Below are positions 48,372 to 61,764 of a stretch of 64,000 nucleotides of DNA, piece by piece (the stretch's first letter is position 1; every line of letters starts with the position of its first letter). Source of the stretch: Gordionus sp. m RMFG-2023 (taxonomy: Eukaryota > Nematomorpha > Gordioida > Chordodea > Parachordodidae). The stretch is from positions 80,701,561-80,765,560 of the forward strand of contig NC_088775.1 of assembly GCF_954871325.1 (NCBI RefSeq), written 5' to 3'. The position numbers were made by a program, and so were the translations under genes. A model generated the notes under the pieces. That model did not search any database. It was not told the origin of the DNA and was given only the letters and a program-made list of their open reading frames with translations.

Positions 48372-51300
48372 TTATAATTTATTATTCCTAAATTCGGTAT
48401 GGTTATTGTTTATATAATCATCGTAGTCTATTATGTGCCCTTCGGATGTTTCCTCGTGGCTGGAAAACCCGTTGAGTCTGAGTTCTTTGGCGAAGTAATG
48501 AATAGTCATAAGGATGCCCTCCTTTAATGAGACCTTTTTTAAAAAAAGAACAATTTTTTACAGATATAATGTTTACATCTTTTGTAAGTAATTAAAGGTT
48601 ACGTGTATAAGCCTAAAACAAAAATTCGTTATTCCTTTATAAATCGTAGGAAATTGTTCGTCGAAATAATTTTTCTATTTATTCAATCTAATTATTTGAA
48701 ATTATTAATTAAAAAAATATCCGTATTTATTATTAAAAATTATTTCTATATATTTAAAATCATTAATGTTATTAAACGGATCGTTTTGAGCCGATTTTTA
48801 AAAACGACTAACTCAATATTTCATCCAAAAAATATTACGCAAGCCTGATTATTTTGTTCATGAAAGGAACAAATGTCTAGACATATAATATCGAAATCTC
48901 GAGGCTTAGGCAATATTTTTCTGGCTATAATATTGAGTTAGCCGTTTTGAAAAATCGGCTGAAAATGAGTCTTTGAACAACACTAAAAATCATGATTATT
49001 CAATATGTTCCTCGCAGTGCTTTAAATATAAGTAATCGATCTTTCTCGCTTATGGAAACATTGAAAAATAATAAAAGGGTCTAATATTAAACAAATCAAA
49101 TTGAATATTTGGCGAATCGAATAATTATTTCACTAATTCGAACGATATTTATGAAACTAAAATAAACTACGAATAATCCAATTAGAATTTATATTATATC
49201 TGCAATAAGAATTTCATATAAAGAACTTAGTTAAATACAATAACCAGAATAGCCACATTAATTCAGTATTATATATAATAAATCAAGTTCATTTTAAAAA
49301 TAACAAATTAATAACAATCATTATACTATATTTTTGTAGTAAATAAAATTATATCTAATCTAACTTGAGGCATCCATTTTAAAATGCTTTTAGCTCTAGC
49401 GATATCAGGGCACCTCCTTTGAGGATCATCTTGTAAACCGGGTTTATATATTATTGCGCTGCTAGACTTTGCTATATTATGATCAAAATAAAGATTATGA
49501 ATTGTAAAATTTTAGACACTACAACATTATAAGCGTAACATAAGTTACCGCAGGCCCCCAAGGCGGGAGGGTTTCGAAGAAAAGGCACCCCAAAACTAGA
49601 GATAAATTCTCATAGTGAGAGGGTCACTCTCACTAGATTGATATGCCTTTAAATACTATATTATCAAAGAATAGGTAAGGCACTTTCCCAAAATCAAACC
49701 ATCTGCCTTATTTAGATGACAAAAGACAAATTGGGTGAAAAATGGTAATACTCTAGACAGCGGAAAATGGGAAAAAGTATTAGAAGAGAAATTGTCTTAT
49801 TAGGGTGAAACCTGGAACGGGCCACTAAACAAAGAAGAAGCTACAAGTGTAGGGCATGAGCGTAAAACGCGAAAACAAATGAGAAATAACTATAAATTCA
49901 AATAGTAAATAAAATCTAAATAGAATTATAATAAATGTCTTTCAAAGTAAAGAAACATATATTTACGTATGAAATCTTTTACGAATTTAGCGAATTCTAA
50001 TATCGTAATTTCGTGGGGGTTCCCTAAATTAACGGGTTGAGAATAGTTACTGTTCATGAGGGATATCAGCCCGTCGACCAGATCCGAAACGTATTGAAAA
50101 GACCTTGTTTGATCACCTTTGCCATATATCTGGTATATCATTTCAACAAAAAAATTAGTAATTATAATTATCTCTTTAAATTAGTAGAAACCGTTACAAG
50201 AGCCTAAAACCGTGCCAAATCTAAGAGTTGAAGCCGGAACTCCATTTTTAAAACTTTTAGTAACAGGAAATAAATTTTTAAAAATTAAGAAAATAGAAAC
50301 ATTTTCATTCAGGTTAAAAATATAATTTTTAAATATAATTCATTCATAAGGTATTCTAATATTTCAACATTGCCATCTGGTCTTTAAAGGTTATTTTTAA
50401 ATGTGGAGGTGGAGTTTGGATTCCCTTATAAAATTTTGACCTTATTTTGAACAAAAAGTAGTTAGAACCATCTAATAATTCCAGAAAAGATTTGTGCAAG
50501 ATATTATCTATAAAATTTATTTTCATTTGATTTTTTTAGTAAAATAAACCTTACAAAAATAATATATATAAAATAAATTCTATAAAAAAATAATAAACAA
50601 GTCATAAAATGACAAATATATAATTTGAAAAAATTTGAAACCGTTATTGATTCGTTTTGGAGGACTTGCAATATTATATTACTGACAACTCTCCCATCGT
50701 TCATATGCATTCTTGGTCCGTACGTGTTAAATATTCGAGCTACGCGAACATCGACATTGTCCTTTTTTAAAACGGAGTCAATTTTATTTTTGCAAAATAA
50801 GGTTTATAAGCGTTATCCGAAAAACATGTTTTTTTAAAATATATTATATAATTTTTAGAGGAAAGGAAAAGCCATCCATCACTTTAGATGTCATTTACAA
50901 ATTTCCCATTTTAAAAAAAAACCGAAAAACTTATATTAATTAACTTGTTTGGCGTAAGCATAGCACAGAGTTTCGGCGACCCGTTTGCCTTCATCGTAAC
51001 AAGATCGAGGACCTATGGGGTTCACATTGCCCCGGTAGGTCTCGGACTGGGGATGTTGGGATGGGTCTCCGTAGACTTCACTTGTCGAAGCCAGCAGGAG
51101 TCGAGCTTTGATTCTTTTGGCAAGGCCTAATAAAAATAAATGTGTAATAATTAGTTATTGTGCTTAATTTAAGGTAGAAATTATTTATTAAAAGAATGAT
51201 AAAATATAATTGAATAAAGGAATTATGGTTAACGGGTAGATACAAACGCGATATCAGAAAAAACATGTTAAAGAATGGTGAATGTCGCCGTCAACACCCA

Positions 51301-54300
51301 AAGATAGAAAAATATCTCAGTCCTAAAAACGGATCCGGGCCAGGTAGGTCAAATTTAACTTGGTTGTAAGTTGGTTATATCTGATTCTAATCGTAGGTTG
51401 ACTGGACTTGGCCTTCATTATTAAAGAAGCATATATTTTATACTTAAATTGGTTGAATCCCAATAAATCCAAGTTAGTTGAGGCAAGGAAGGAAATTGAT
51501 TATTTTGATTAAAAAAAAATTCTACGACCTTTAGATTATGGTATATTAAGACAGATAAGGCAAGTATGTTATCACTACAAATAATAATACTTTAACTATA
51601 AAAAAAAAATAAACATTTTTTTAATTAAAAAAATGCTGAATTTGCAAATTAAAATTTAAAATTAATTTAATTATCGCAAAAATAATGTAATTTTTTTTTT
51701 AATCAAAACAAACTCCCTTTTTAATAAAACATAAAGTAACCTAATAAATTGATAGTTCCTAATGTGTTCGTTTTTACCGTTTTGACCGGGTTGTACATGT
51801 AATGTGGCGGAGATGCGGGAGAGGCTAAATGGTATATCTCGTCCACTTTAATAAAAAATTTAAGAAAATAAAATTGTACTCGAATTATTAAATTTTCAGT
51901 TAAAAAATATGAGTAATCCAAATAAAAATTTTTTACATCTTAGGTCCGACTTAAAAAAAGAATAAGAGCGAAATTCTAGGCGGTTACAAAATACGGTCGC
52001 TAGAAAACAAATTCTTAAATTTTCATAAAAATTTGTTATAAAAATTATTTTATTCTCTTAAATTATTGACTATCCACTTTTACTCTATATAAAACAAAGC
52101 AGAGACCTGTAGAGGTACCATTCACAATTTAAAATATTCGGTTCTAAAATATACGGCCAGACCCGGGTATTTTATTTTAGGCCGGGCCCTGGTATTTTTA
52201 AAAAATTAAAATACGACCCTGCCCGTGTACCCGGGGTTATGATTGGGCCTGCATGTCTCTGATATAAAGTAAACAGCCTCAGAGTTCAAAACTCTTGACT
52301 GCGAATAGCCTCTTATTTTAGATAAAAATTAGCTCAGATAGAGCAATAAAATGTAATCCAATCTAAGATATGTTTACAGTAAATATGTCAAAAAATTCGG
52401 ATCAGTGTTAACATATGAATGTGGCTATATTTCGATTTTAGTTTGAATGGCGGGTATTGTAGAAGAAATAGAGAGTATAAAAAAAAAATTTGCTCATGTT
52501 AGTAAAAGGAGTTAGAGAAAACTTAATCAACTTACAATATTATTAAAAACATATTAATCATTTTTTCAATTATCTTTATTTTAAAAAAAAATATTTAGTG
52601 CGTGAGAAAAATTGCAGATAGGTGTTAAAAAAATATGTATTTTAAAATTTTGGTATAATATCGTTATATATATTGCCCTAGTTAAAAAAATATATATTTG
52701 GCATCTGCCAAAATAAATTTAAAACAATCACTTTTGAAACGCAAAAAATAGAATAATTTTTTTTCTTTTAAGCAAAAGAAACTAATCTTAATTTTGGCGT
52801 CAAATATTGTGACAAAATTTTGCCATTATATAAACAGGTTCTGATAAAACATTGTTATTTTACGCATTCTGTTCAACGCGCACATTACAGGTATCACATT
52901 TAAAAAGTCAAAAAAAAGGGGTATTCGCAGTATGGCTCAACTCGGATCATTATATAACCCAAAATATCTGTAATTTTCGTAACGATTTTGATGATTTATT
53001 ATGCCAACTTCTAATACCCCTAAAGAAAGTCAATGGTCTGGTTTAGACCACCCCTCGGACAAAAAATGGTCGACTATATGCAGATCGATTCTATAAACCT
53101 AGTGGAACAGAAGTATCTTCATCTACAGATTACAACTTGTTTTTACTGTTAGATCTGTAGGGTAGACTAACGGAAACGTTGACCATATCTAAGGCCGCAT
53201 TCATAGTGGGATCTGATCCGACACTATTTAACAGCTGACCGATTTTTAAAAATGTGTTTATGAGATCAGTTTTTCTTTATTAATATAAATTTTATCTTTA
53301 ATTCTATTCATGATAATAATCTAACAAATATTGATTTCAATAAAGAAAAATCGATCTCATAAAACGGATTTTAAAAATTGATTAGCTGTTACATGTATGA
53401 TAGATTCCCACTATAAACGTGGCCTAAATTAGTGTTGTTAAACCTATCAATTTTTAAAAGCAATATTTTAGCCAAAATATTACACAAGCTTGAAGATTTT
53501 GCTCATCGATGGCAGTCTATAACGAAATCTAGAGGCTTCATAATTATTTTGGCTAAAATATTAGGTTACGGTCAAATCGAACCATATTAAATCTAAATAC
53601 CAAACCATATTTATTAATTAATATCGCACCAGATTGGCCCAAGTGGTATCTGTGCTTCCCTACCTAAATACACCATTATGTTTATTGCATTATTTCCATA
53701 TAATCTAATTCCTATTATTCTGCCTAAAATATTTAACATTTATCAATTCAGAAATTATAAAAAAAAATTAAAAATTTAAAAAGAATAATTTTTGAAGGAA
53801 AAAAAAGAAATATACCCTCGATATATAATGGGTTAACGATATCGTGAGTTATGAGGTTAAAGTTAGGGTGACCAATCCAGTGCTCTATATTCCGTTTTCG
53901 ACCCGTAAAAAAATTGTCGGCAACCGTTATCTCGTGACCGCTCATCATTAATCTATCCACTAAATGAGATCCGACAAATCCGGCGCCACCTACAATCTAG
54001 TTTTTTTTGGCGTGAGAAAATGAGGTTTTTTTTTAGATAACAGTAAGCTTTCAAGCTTTCTTACTACTTATCTATTTCCTTTTTTTCTTTCTTTCCTGAC
54101 AACTTTTAAGTAATGAGTAAATAAAATAAAGAAAATTTTACTAATATCCGTTTTCTTTCTTTGTAATTTAAGGTCGGTACATCGGGAAAACTTTTGAGAC
54201 TTTTTTGTTTATATAAATTTTAAGATAAATATATAATAGACTTGAAAAGTGAAAAAGTAAATTTTATTCAAAATAAAACAACATAATTAATTATTTTCGT

Positions 54301-56543
54301 TACAAAGCAAAGAAGAAAAAAATATATAATATACAAAAAAATAAATTTTTTTTAAAAAATAGGACATTCAATTTGAAATGCTTTTCGATATCTGAGAAAG
54401 CCAAAATTTCTACCAATTTTGGACAATTTCAAAAATAAAATAAATACCTATTTTTTTTTTAATTGATCCGGATAAGTTTGCCTTCCCCTCCCGTCTACTT
54501 CAATCAGTGATTTAATTTTTTTAAAAAATATTCTTGTAATGATAGTTTGCTAAATTATTTATTAAATTTTTTTTTATTTTCTTTCCTTCTTTCTAAAAAT
54601 AATATTATATTAAATTGATGTAGATGTACATATTAAAATTATTCATTTATATTCATTATCTCTCAAACCCCCCCCCCCTCTTTCTATTTAATGATCTTAT
54701 ATATTATTGTCATAAAATTTTCCTTAGATAATTAATCTAATATGCTATTATAATACAATTATATATGATAATAAAAAATGGGATATGTACGAATTAGCCT
54801 TTGGATAATAATTACTATTGATTTATAAAATCTTTGAGCAATTAATCCCATTATAATTCATTTTATTATTTACTGTTGCCATCAACCTTTTGTTTTTAAA
54901 TCTCCCATTTCTACATAAAAATTATTTAATTTTATGTGAGATGAAAACGATGGCTGTCAATCATTTAACATATGATTGTATCAAATTTGGTACCAGTTGA
55001 GATGGAGTGGGGGGAGGGGTTATTTTTTTTATAAACCTTTACCATTATATTATTTGATCTAACCATATCGTCTTCGTGGTGGAGTGATTGATAAACAATA
55101 ATTACTAAAATAATTTGTCCATCGCATATTAAAATTGACAAATTTAAAAAGCCAATTATCATTTGTCTTTAAGATAATTCGTTTTAACACTGAGATGATG
55201 ATCTCGTATTCAATTATAAATTACCTTTATTTCTTTGTTTTTTTCGGAGTTTGAAAAAAATAACATTCAAAAAAAAATGTCAAAATCTTTCATAATAAAA
55301 TCTTTTGTAAATTTTTAAGCATAAAAAATCTTTCAAATATGAGATCAAAAATTAAAATTTTTTTGAAGTTTGCCAAAATCAAAATTTTATATTTTCAATA
55401 AATTAATCAAAACCTTTTTTCTAAAATTTTGATCCTTTCTTCCAACGTTTTAACGTGATCAGCAATATTTAATCTTTTATAAAAATAAATAAATATATTA
55501 TATAAATTATAAAAAAAAATAAATCCAAGGATAAATAATACTTATAACGAATAATAAAAAAACAAATCCAAGGATACTTATACAACTTGTATAAGACCAT
55601 TCCAGGGGCTTGGGTCTAAAAAATTAACTAAATCAGCTCTGAGCACAAACCCGGAGCTATACATATATCTGAAAATTTATTTAAAAAGAATTTCACATTT
55701 GGGCCAAGGTCTGACGTGTGCAGCTAGGATTAGATTACATTAGATTTGGTCGAAAACCTGATGTTGGTTAAGCTTTTAGTCCCAAAAGTATAATGCTAAA
55801 ATTTTTACAATTTTTTAAATTCATTTCAAAGGAAAAGATTTTATTTATTTCGTTCTGTCTGATTTTCCCAAAGTCGCCTTTAAAAATAATTTTTCAGACT
55901 CTTTACAGTCGGTTATTTTAGAAAAATATACTTCCATCTAATTATTAAAATCATTTGGAAATTTTTGCATTGGGTAATAGAATACCTTCATCCGTCTTAA
56001 AATAAAAAATAATGATTAACCCAAAAAAATAAAATAATATGATATAAATGTCACCCTATCCCTAAAAAAACCAGATAAATCTAACTTTGGAGATGATATG
56101 AGTAAAAATAAATAAATATCTAAACATCGGCCCTACTAGTTTAATCGGATTTTAACAAGTTTTTTTTTTAAATAAAAATTTAAAAGGGGGGCCAAATTAG
56201 ACAAGTTGCAGTGAATTTTAAACTTTGAGATGATAATTAAATTTCTTTTTTTTTCTTTTTCACTCTTTAAAACTCACTCTTTAATGTTCGGTAAATTTTG
56301 TTGTTTGGTAGACGCGAAACGTTGGTAATCCCTAGAATATATCCCGTTATTCATTTCGACAGGCCGCTTATTATAATCGACGACCCCGTTACTAATACCT
56401 TCTTTAGCTTTATAATCCATTTTATTTGGACCATCTATTTCGCGTGCAAATTTATCGTCGTAATCGTGGAAATGAATATTCAGGGACTCCTTCCGTTCCG
56501 ACATACCATCGGGAAGAATTGGCGTTGAGATGTTAACGTTCAT
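48372..56543 (-). CDS. UXS1: UXS1, UDP-glucuronic acid decarboxylase, 9 exons found
   Basis: UXS1 converts UDP-glucuronate to UDP-xylose and CO2 with bound NAD+ in the Golgi lumen, supplying xylose for glycosaminoglycan linkers and other glycans (family knowledge). Exons: 56278-56543, 54142-54199, 53816-53996, 51741-51845, 50945-51126, 50642-50761, 49967-50129, 49365-49471, 48372-48533; 1344 nt, 447 residues plus stop, all phases consistent. The nucleotide-binding loop is [10 protein letters not shown] (residues 111-120), then [37 protein letters not shown] (T218, E220), the YxxxK pair Y247/K251 in [26 protein letters not shown] and [11 protein letters not shown]. The usual Thr before the glycine loop is Val here. 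In-frame codons before the ATG used spell a hydrophobic run (ILVIL), and the family has an N-terminal membrane anchor, so a further 5' exon joined at CCTAG|TT may exist. The human protein has about 420 residues. Confidence 0.95.
48764..48985. mobile_element. hAT-type MITE, TAGTGTTGTT family, in UXS1 intron 8
   Basis: Ends TAATGTTATTAAACGG and, reverse-complemented, TAGTGTTGTTCAAAG. Perfect 8-bp duplications AAAATCAT lie at 48756-48763 and 48986-48993. 222 bp. Confidence 0.9.
52100..52261. mobile_element. Short hAT-like MITE in UXS1 intron 3
   Basis: Ends CAGAGACCTGTAGAGG and, reverse-complemented, CAGAGACATGCAGGCCC; the inside has GGCCGGGCCC-type words. Flanks AAACAAAG and ATATAAAG agree at 6 of 8. 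Resembles the GATCTGCA family but with a different first base. Confidence 0.6.
53193..53424. mobile_element. PIF/Harbinger-type MITE in UXS1 intron 3
   Basis: Ends GGCCGCATTCATAGTGGG and, reverse-complemented, GGCCACGTTTATAGTGGG, flanked by TAA at 53190-53192 and 53425-53427. A 3-bp TAA duplication is typical of PIF/Harbinger. The two halves pair nearly throughout (GAGATCAGTTTTTCTTTATT against its complement), so it is a 232-bp foldback. Confidence 0.82.
53430..53567. mobile_element. Truncated MITE, TAGTGTTGTT family
   Basis: Begins TAGTGTTGTTAAACC two bases after the Harbinger-type MITE duplication and runs through TTTTAGCCAAAATATTACAC and GGCTAAAATATTAGG, then loses similarity. Right terminus missing. 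Confidence 0.65.
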
Positions 56544-57640
56544 AAGAATAACTAGGATTGCGTGTCGAGTTAATTATTTTTTAAAAAAAGAAATGTTGAT
56601 TTCAGTTTTTGAAAGAAAAAATATATATTAGTATAAATTTATATATGAAATAAACCATATGCGATTTGAAAATATAAATCATGGCGATAAGTTTTCATAA
56701 TTATATTTTGAAATGTTTTAAAATTAAACAAGTTTAATTATCGATTTAAAAAAATAATAAGATATCATATTCCTTTCGTTATTCCCACTTATTTTCATTC
56801 TTTTTATCATCAAAATATCATGATTCAAATCCCAGAGGCATCAATAGATGAAGGGAGGGGGCAAGATTATAGAATTGCGCATAAGGTTTTAAGATTAAAT
56901 AAAATATTAATATATCATATCAAAATAATTTACCTGTAGAAATAGAGAGAGATCGAGGAATATAATAATGAGAGAAGCAATTAAATATATTTTACCGTAT
57001 TTTTTTAAAAATTTTATTTAATTTTTTCAAAAAAAAAATAAAATAAAACTTATATATATTTTTTAAAATATTTATCTTTAATATATAACGAATTGAGTAT
57101 TGATATAATATTACTCACTGAGTTTGAGTTTAAAGATGAGATAGAGAAAAGATAGTGGAAAGAAGAAAAAAAATAACAAGCTTGTTAATCATAAAATCAA
57201 TATTGAATTTATAAATCAAAATTATAAAAATAATATTATTATTTTATATTTTCAAATATGATTAGATTCTTCAGGTAAACATAATAAATAAAAACAAACA
57301 AAAATTTTTAGATGAAAGAAAAATCAAATAATTTAACTCGGAAAAGGAATAGAGAATCTAATGGATTTTTAACATAAAAAACGAGATGAATTTAGATGGT
57401 AACAATCTAAAAAAAGATTCAATTTCAAACAAAGATTACTTCTACTAGAAGAAAAAGAGTATATTTTAGAAAAAAATGAAACCCAACAGCAACGTTTTAT
57501 TGTGTCCAAGGATAACAGCACAAATAAAATTAAAGATAGATGATATTGTTAACATTCATTCATAATAGTTCTGAATTAATAAAGTTAAAAATGAGTCATT
57601 TTGTAAATAAATATACATAATATCTTTATATACACTACAG
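56544..57640. other. UXS1 5' flank, no gene seen
   Basis: AT-rich sequence without a recognised exon or repeat boundary. A first exon and promoter of UXS1 could lie here or further right; neither could be chosen by eye. Confidence 0.4.
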
Positions 57641-58360
57641 CCGGCCATAAATGATTGCCCACCCTGCATTTTCTTAACATTTTTCTTAAAATAAGACAAA
57701 TAAATAACACACAATATAAAGTTTATCAAATTTATTTATAAGTTATTGCATAAAATTACAAAAAATAAAAGGCATAGCAATTAATTAAGATCAAATTTTG
57801 GTCTCATCAATATGACCACCTTTATTCTTAATAATTGCTGCACAAATTTTTGGTTTTCGATGAGATTTTTTGAATATTCAGAAGTTATATTGTTTCATTC
57901 TCTCTGTAAAGGTGCGAATGAGTGGTTAGAGGGCTTTTTCGCGCTTGTCGATCAAGGTGATCCCATAAAATTTCGATTAAATTGAGATCGGGAGACTGGG
58001 ATGGCCAAGTCATCAACTCGAGAATACCGTGTTGTTGTAGATTTTGTAATTAATCTTTGCATAGCCTGGATGTAAGCTTTGGGTCATTATCTTGTTGAAA
58101 TGAAGTTATTCCCGATCAAACGCTTTCCTGGTGAAATCACATGGTCCTCAATGATTTGTCGGTATCCCTCCTTGTTAAGGATTCCTTTAATTTTGACAAT
58201 GTCGCCGGTTACCCGGGCACCAAAGCACCTCCACACCATAATAGACCCTCACCCGATTTTAACTGTAGGAATTATGCAGTGATAGCTCATTCGCTCTCCA
58301 GCTGAGCAGCGGATATATTGCCTTCTTTTAGAACCGAAGATGCTTATTCAAAAAAAACAA
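57641..58360 (-). mobile_element. Tc1-like transposon remnant
   Basis: The left end reads TACAGCCGGCCATAAATGAT and includes the TA target. Minus-strand frames give IFGSKRRQYIRCSAGERMSY, IIPTVKIG, a stop, GSIMVWRCFGARVTGD, then WPSQSPDLN-type sequence (read as LAIPVSRSQFN in one frame), KKPSNHSFAPLQREWNNIT and VILMRPKFDLN before the stop. This is the C-terminal two thirds of a Tc1 transposase with several stops and frameshifts; the 5' part ends at about 58360. Confidence 0.8.
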
Positions 58361-59013
58361 ATCCAATAAATTCACTATTCCTACGAATAATATTTAAAAA
58401 ATTTATGAAAAAGAAAAGAATGGTAAAATTCGTCGAAGAAATGAGAGATAATTCCCAATACAGAAAATTTTTAAAATTATACATATTTTATATATTTCAA
58501 AGTATCAATATTAAATTTAAGAGGATAACCGATGATTGACAATATTCTTTAATTAATTATCAATGATATTCTTTTTCTCTTCGTTTTATTCTTTAAAAAC
58601 TCTTTTTTATCAAAAAATCCATGAATCAAAAAAGGATCGTTACAATTTTAAATATAATAAATTGTAATAAGCAATCAGTTCCTTCGAAATTAATGCGTCT
58701 TGATAAAAGAAATTATTTTATCAAAAAACAGAAAAAAAAATTGTAAATATAACAAATAAAATTCACCATGATTTGATTTAATTGAAAATAGATAAATTGT
58801 TCGATTCGTTTAAAAGAATCAAATACGAACAATTTTTTTATTCGATTCGTATAGGGAGTAGTCGTAACCGACAAAATTGCTAAATCCATCTGGTTCCTAA
58901 ACATGATCAAATACAGTCGAATACTTATTTTTCATAAAAAATTTCCTGTTTATGAAGGCGTCTATCCGGGGTTTTTCATTTCCTTTTTGAATAGGCAAAC
59001 TTAAGTGTTTAGT

Positions 59014-59261
59014 TATCGTTGTTAAAAGGCTCAATTTTAATCGATTTTTTAAAAAAACGGCTACTCCAGATTACAACAATAGATGTCCAAACCTATGTGG
59101 CCAATCTATGAGAAAAACCTATAGACCTGCGTAATATTTTTAATACTTTTATGGGCAAAATATCGTATTTAAGCCAATTCAGTAAAATTTTTAATATTTT
59201 TATCGGTAAAATGTTAGCCGTTTTCAAAAATTGGCTTAATTGGAGCCGTTTAACAAGACTA
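59014..59261. mobile_element. hAT-type MITE, TAGTGTTGTT family
   Basis: Left TATCGTTGTTAAAAGGCTC, right (reverse-complemented) TAGTCTTGTTAAACGGCTCC. Flanks GTTTAGT and GTTTAAGT differ by one base deletion, so the duplication is old. 248 bp, foldback. Confidence 0.72.
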
Positions 59262-59599
59262 GTTTAAGTAACTTGCTGAACAATTTCCGCAAAAGGGGAA
59301 ACGGATTCCTGACTATGTAATTTAAAGTGGCAAATATAACATTACAAAAAAATATATCTTTTTACTATCCCAGATATAATTACATAACGTTAACAATATT
59401 AAGTGTACATAATTAACTTTTGCTATATTTACCTAAAATTTTTTGCCCCTTTGGAGGTTAAACTATAACAAGGCTTAATAAAATTATTATAATTATCTAA
59501 AAAATTGGGTATAATATATTTATTCATGGTTATATACATATGTACACTAATATTTTTAATATAAAGGTATGAAAAAAAATTATCAAAAAATTACTGTTT

Positions 59600-60015
59600 T
59601 TTAACACTTTCCCCGTAGAACGTTTGTTTAGTCTAAGGAAGCTTATTTTCTGAAAAAACTAGCAAATCTTTAGACATAAATTTAAAAAAATAGTTTGTTG
59701 TAGTCAAATTAAATTTTATTAAGCTAAATTTGAAAAATAAAAAATTTTCTTGTTTTAATTATATATTTTTGTTGGTATGGTTAAATATATATTTTTTTCA
59801 ATGCAAATAATTGTGGTAAATTTTTTCTAGTGTTTTCATTTGGATAAAAAATGATAGAATTATATTTTAAAAATGATGGATTATATAAATTATTTATAAA
59901 GAAACTTGCAGTGTAACTAGTTACTTTTAAAATGTAACTAGTATATGGTTACTTTAAGAATAGTAGTTTTTGAGGATATAACTAGTAACTCTAACTATGC
60001 TACTTTTTAACAACA
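59600..60015 (+). pseudogene. hAT transposase C-terminus and 3' terminus, decayed
   Basis: The frame at 59610 gives FPVERLFSLRKLIF, then a stop, the P.ERLFS dimerisation signature of hAT transposases. Downstream, 59910-60015 has TGTAACTAGTTACTTTT, TAACTAGTAACTCTAAC and a final TAACAACACTCG, which resemble hAT subterminal and terminal DNA. The 5' part is not seen. Confidence 0.5.
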
Positions 60016-60264
60016 CTCGTTGCATTTAATCCTAATTTTTTTTAGGAAATTATTCCTCCAATAAAATAATTTCCTGATGCCATTCCTGGTTTAGGAAGTA
60101 TTCCATATTTTTGTTATAATATCTATTGTCATTTAAAGTAACTAATTATTATTGTTTTTCTTATTTATTTTATTTTCAACCTATAAATAAAATAATATAA
60201 TTAATAAGTAATTTAAAAATTGTGAATTGAAATAAAGTACTATTTAATTAGTAGTGTATTGCTT

Positions 60265-60520
60265 AAAAATTTGGTGGTGTGGGGCCATAATTTCGAAAAA
60301 ATTATTGCTCTGTGATGGTTCCTTTTCCATATTTTGATATATGGATCTGGAATCTATTCCAGTATCAAAAGTTTATTTATATTTAAGACCATTAAATTTG
60401 GCAAATTATCTATTCTAAAATTTGCTCGATTATTCCATGATCAAATTTATAGGATGAAAGCCCCTTTCACAATCGGCTATATTGCAGGATAAAGTATACA
60501 CACTATTAAGGAATATTTTA
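60265..60520 (-). pseudogene. ZNF862-type hAT domain fragment
   Basis: Minus strand: NIADCERGFHPINLIM, then NLPNLMVLNIN and DPYIKIWKRN. The pattern (ASCERGFSAMNRIK..., LMxLxINGP, ...W) matches the dimerisation domain of the ZNF862-like branch of hAT-derived proteins. Stops separate the blocks. Confidence 0.5.
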
Positions 60521-61477
60521 AACTTTTCTTTAGGAATATCTTAATGTTTCAATTTTTTTTTAAAATATCAGTCAATCGATAAAAATAAATTTATTGGCAA
60601 AAGGACACCGAAGAAGCTGATAAAGATATCCCCAATTAATTATTTCTTTCAAAGTAGATTGATTAGTCCTAACAACCTACCTACTAAATTTCAAATTTCC
60701 TATTTAAGCTTTTAAAAGATCTTGTTAAAATTCAACTATTTCTTGCCTATAAAATGTTGTTAATTAATTTCAATCCTAACAATCATAAAATATTGCTAAA
60801 CCTTAGTGCAAGAGTTGACTTCTGTTCAAGATTGAGCTATCCTTTAAGTTTAAACCTCGATTGAGGTTAAGATATAGTTTTTGCTTAAAAATTATGTTTA
60901 GCCTTTTTGGAGTTGGTTATAAACTTGTTAAAAATCTAACCATTTATCACTACCACTTGCTGGTGGTGAACCTCACTCTAAGCATAAACAAAGCGGAGAC
61001 AAAGAATTTCTATGAGGGGGGGGTTGTTATATTGGGTCAATAATATCTAATTTATAGATTTCAATGGATTAAGGGTCTCACAGCCCCTATAAAGTTACCA
61101 CTAAAACAAAGCAAAATTTTTAAAAACCTGTCATCAAATCTTGATTCTTATTGCATTTTCTTCTCCAACCAGTACTCTTAGCTATTACTTTGGTTTTAGC
61201 ATTTGATATTTTCAAAAAAAAAAATTTTTACCTTAAATTTCTAATATCCATAAAAATTGTTAATGAGTGACAAAATAATGAATATATATAGAGAAAAATA
61301 AAACCTTTTGCTTCTATAATTTTATATTATAAAGGCGTCATCAGGCTATAAAAAAAATATTTTTGACTAAAAATTTTGAATTTTATAACAATAAAGAGGA
61401 TTTAAATTTAACACTTGAAAAATATTAAAATTTTATGGCAGAGGAGCTCAGCCCTAGGATAATTAAAACACCTTATT
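60521..61477. other. AT-rich, unassigned
   Basis: May hold the upstream part of the element at 60265 on the minus strand, but no motif can be named. A poly-G run lies at about 61016-61024. Confidence 0.3.
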
Positions 61478-61650
61478 TGTGTCTATTTTTAAAATCAGAT
61501 TAGAATTTTAGCCAGAATAATATATAAGCCTGAAGATTTAGATCATAGATGGCAGAAAGGTTTGGACCTCTATTTGCCAGATCTTGGAGCTTACATAATA
61601 TTATTTTAACTAAAATCTTAATCTGGTTCTTTTTAAAAATTGGCCCTTAA
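61478..61650. mobile_element. Decayed MITE, TAGTGTTGTT family
   Basis: Shares TTTTAGCCAGAATAATATATAAGCC, GAAGATTTAGATCATAGATGGCAG and the mirrored TTGGAGCTTACATAATATT with the intact copies. Neither terminus is preserved. Confidence 0.6.
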
Positions 61651-61764
61651 GCTTTTTTATAACCCAAAATTTTAAATTCGTGTATATTAATTCATTTTTA
61701 AAATAAATATTTTACTATTCTTCCATTATTTTTTTCTAAAGATGAAACAGTATGGACACGAAGT

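Noticed and set aside
50945-51130. Plus-strand ORF opposite UXS1 exon 5
   Set aside because: Exact antisense of the exon that carries [10 protein letters not shown] and YDEGK.
54965-55162. Minus-strand ORF in UXS1 intron 1
   Set aside because: No splice sites in phase with the flanking UXS1 exons and no family resemblance; 54142-54199 joins the neighbours exactly without it.
55220-55245. Possible UXS1 exon reading SEKNKEIK before a GTAATT donor
   Set aside because: It resembles the expected SEKDRKRIL segment, but an in-frame stop lies just upstream with no acceptor; the 54142-54199 exon (YKERKRIL) fits in phase at both ends.
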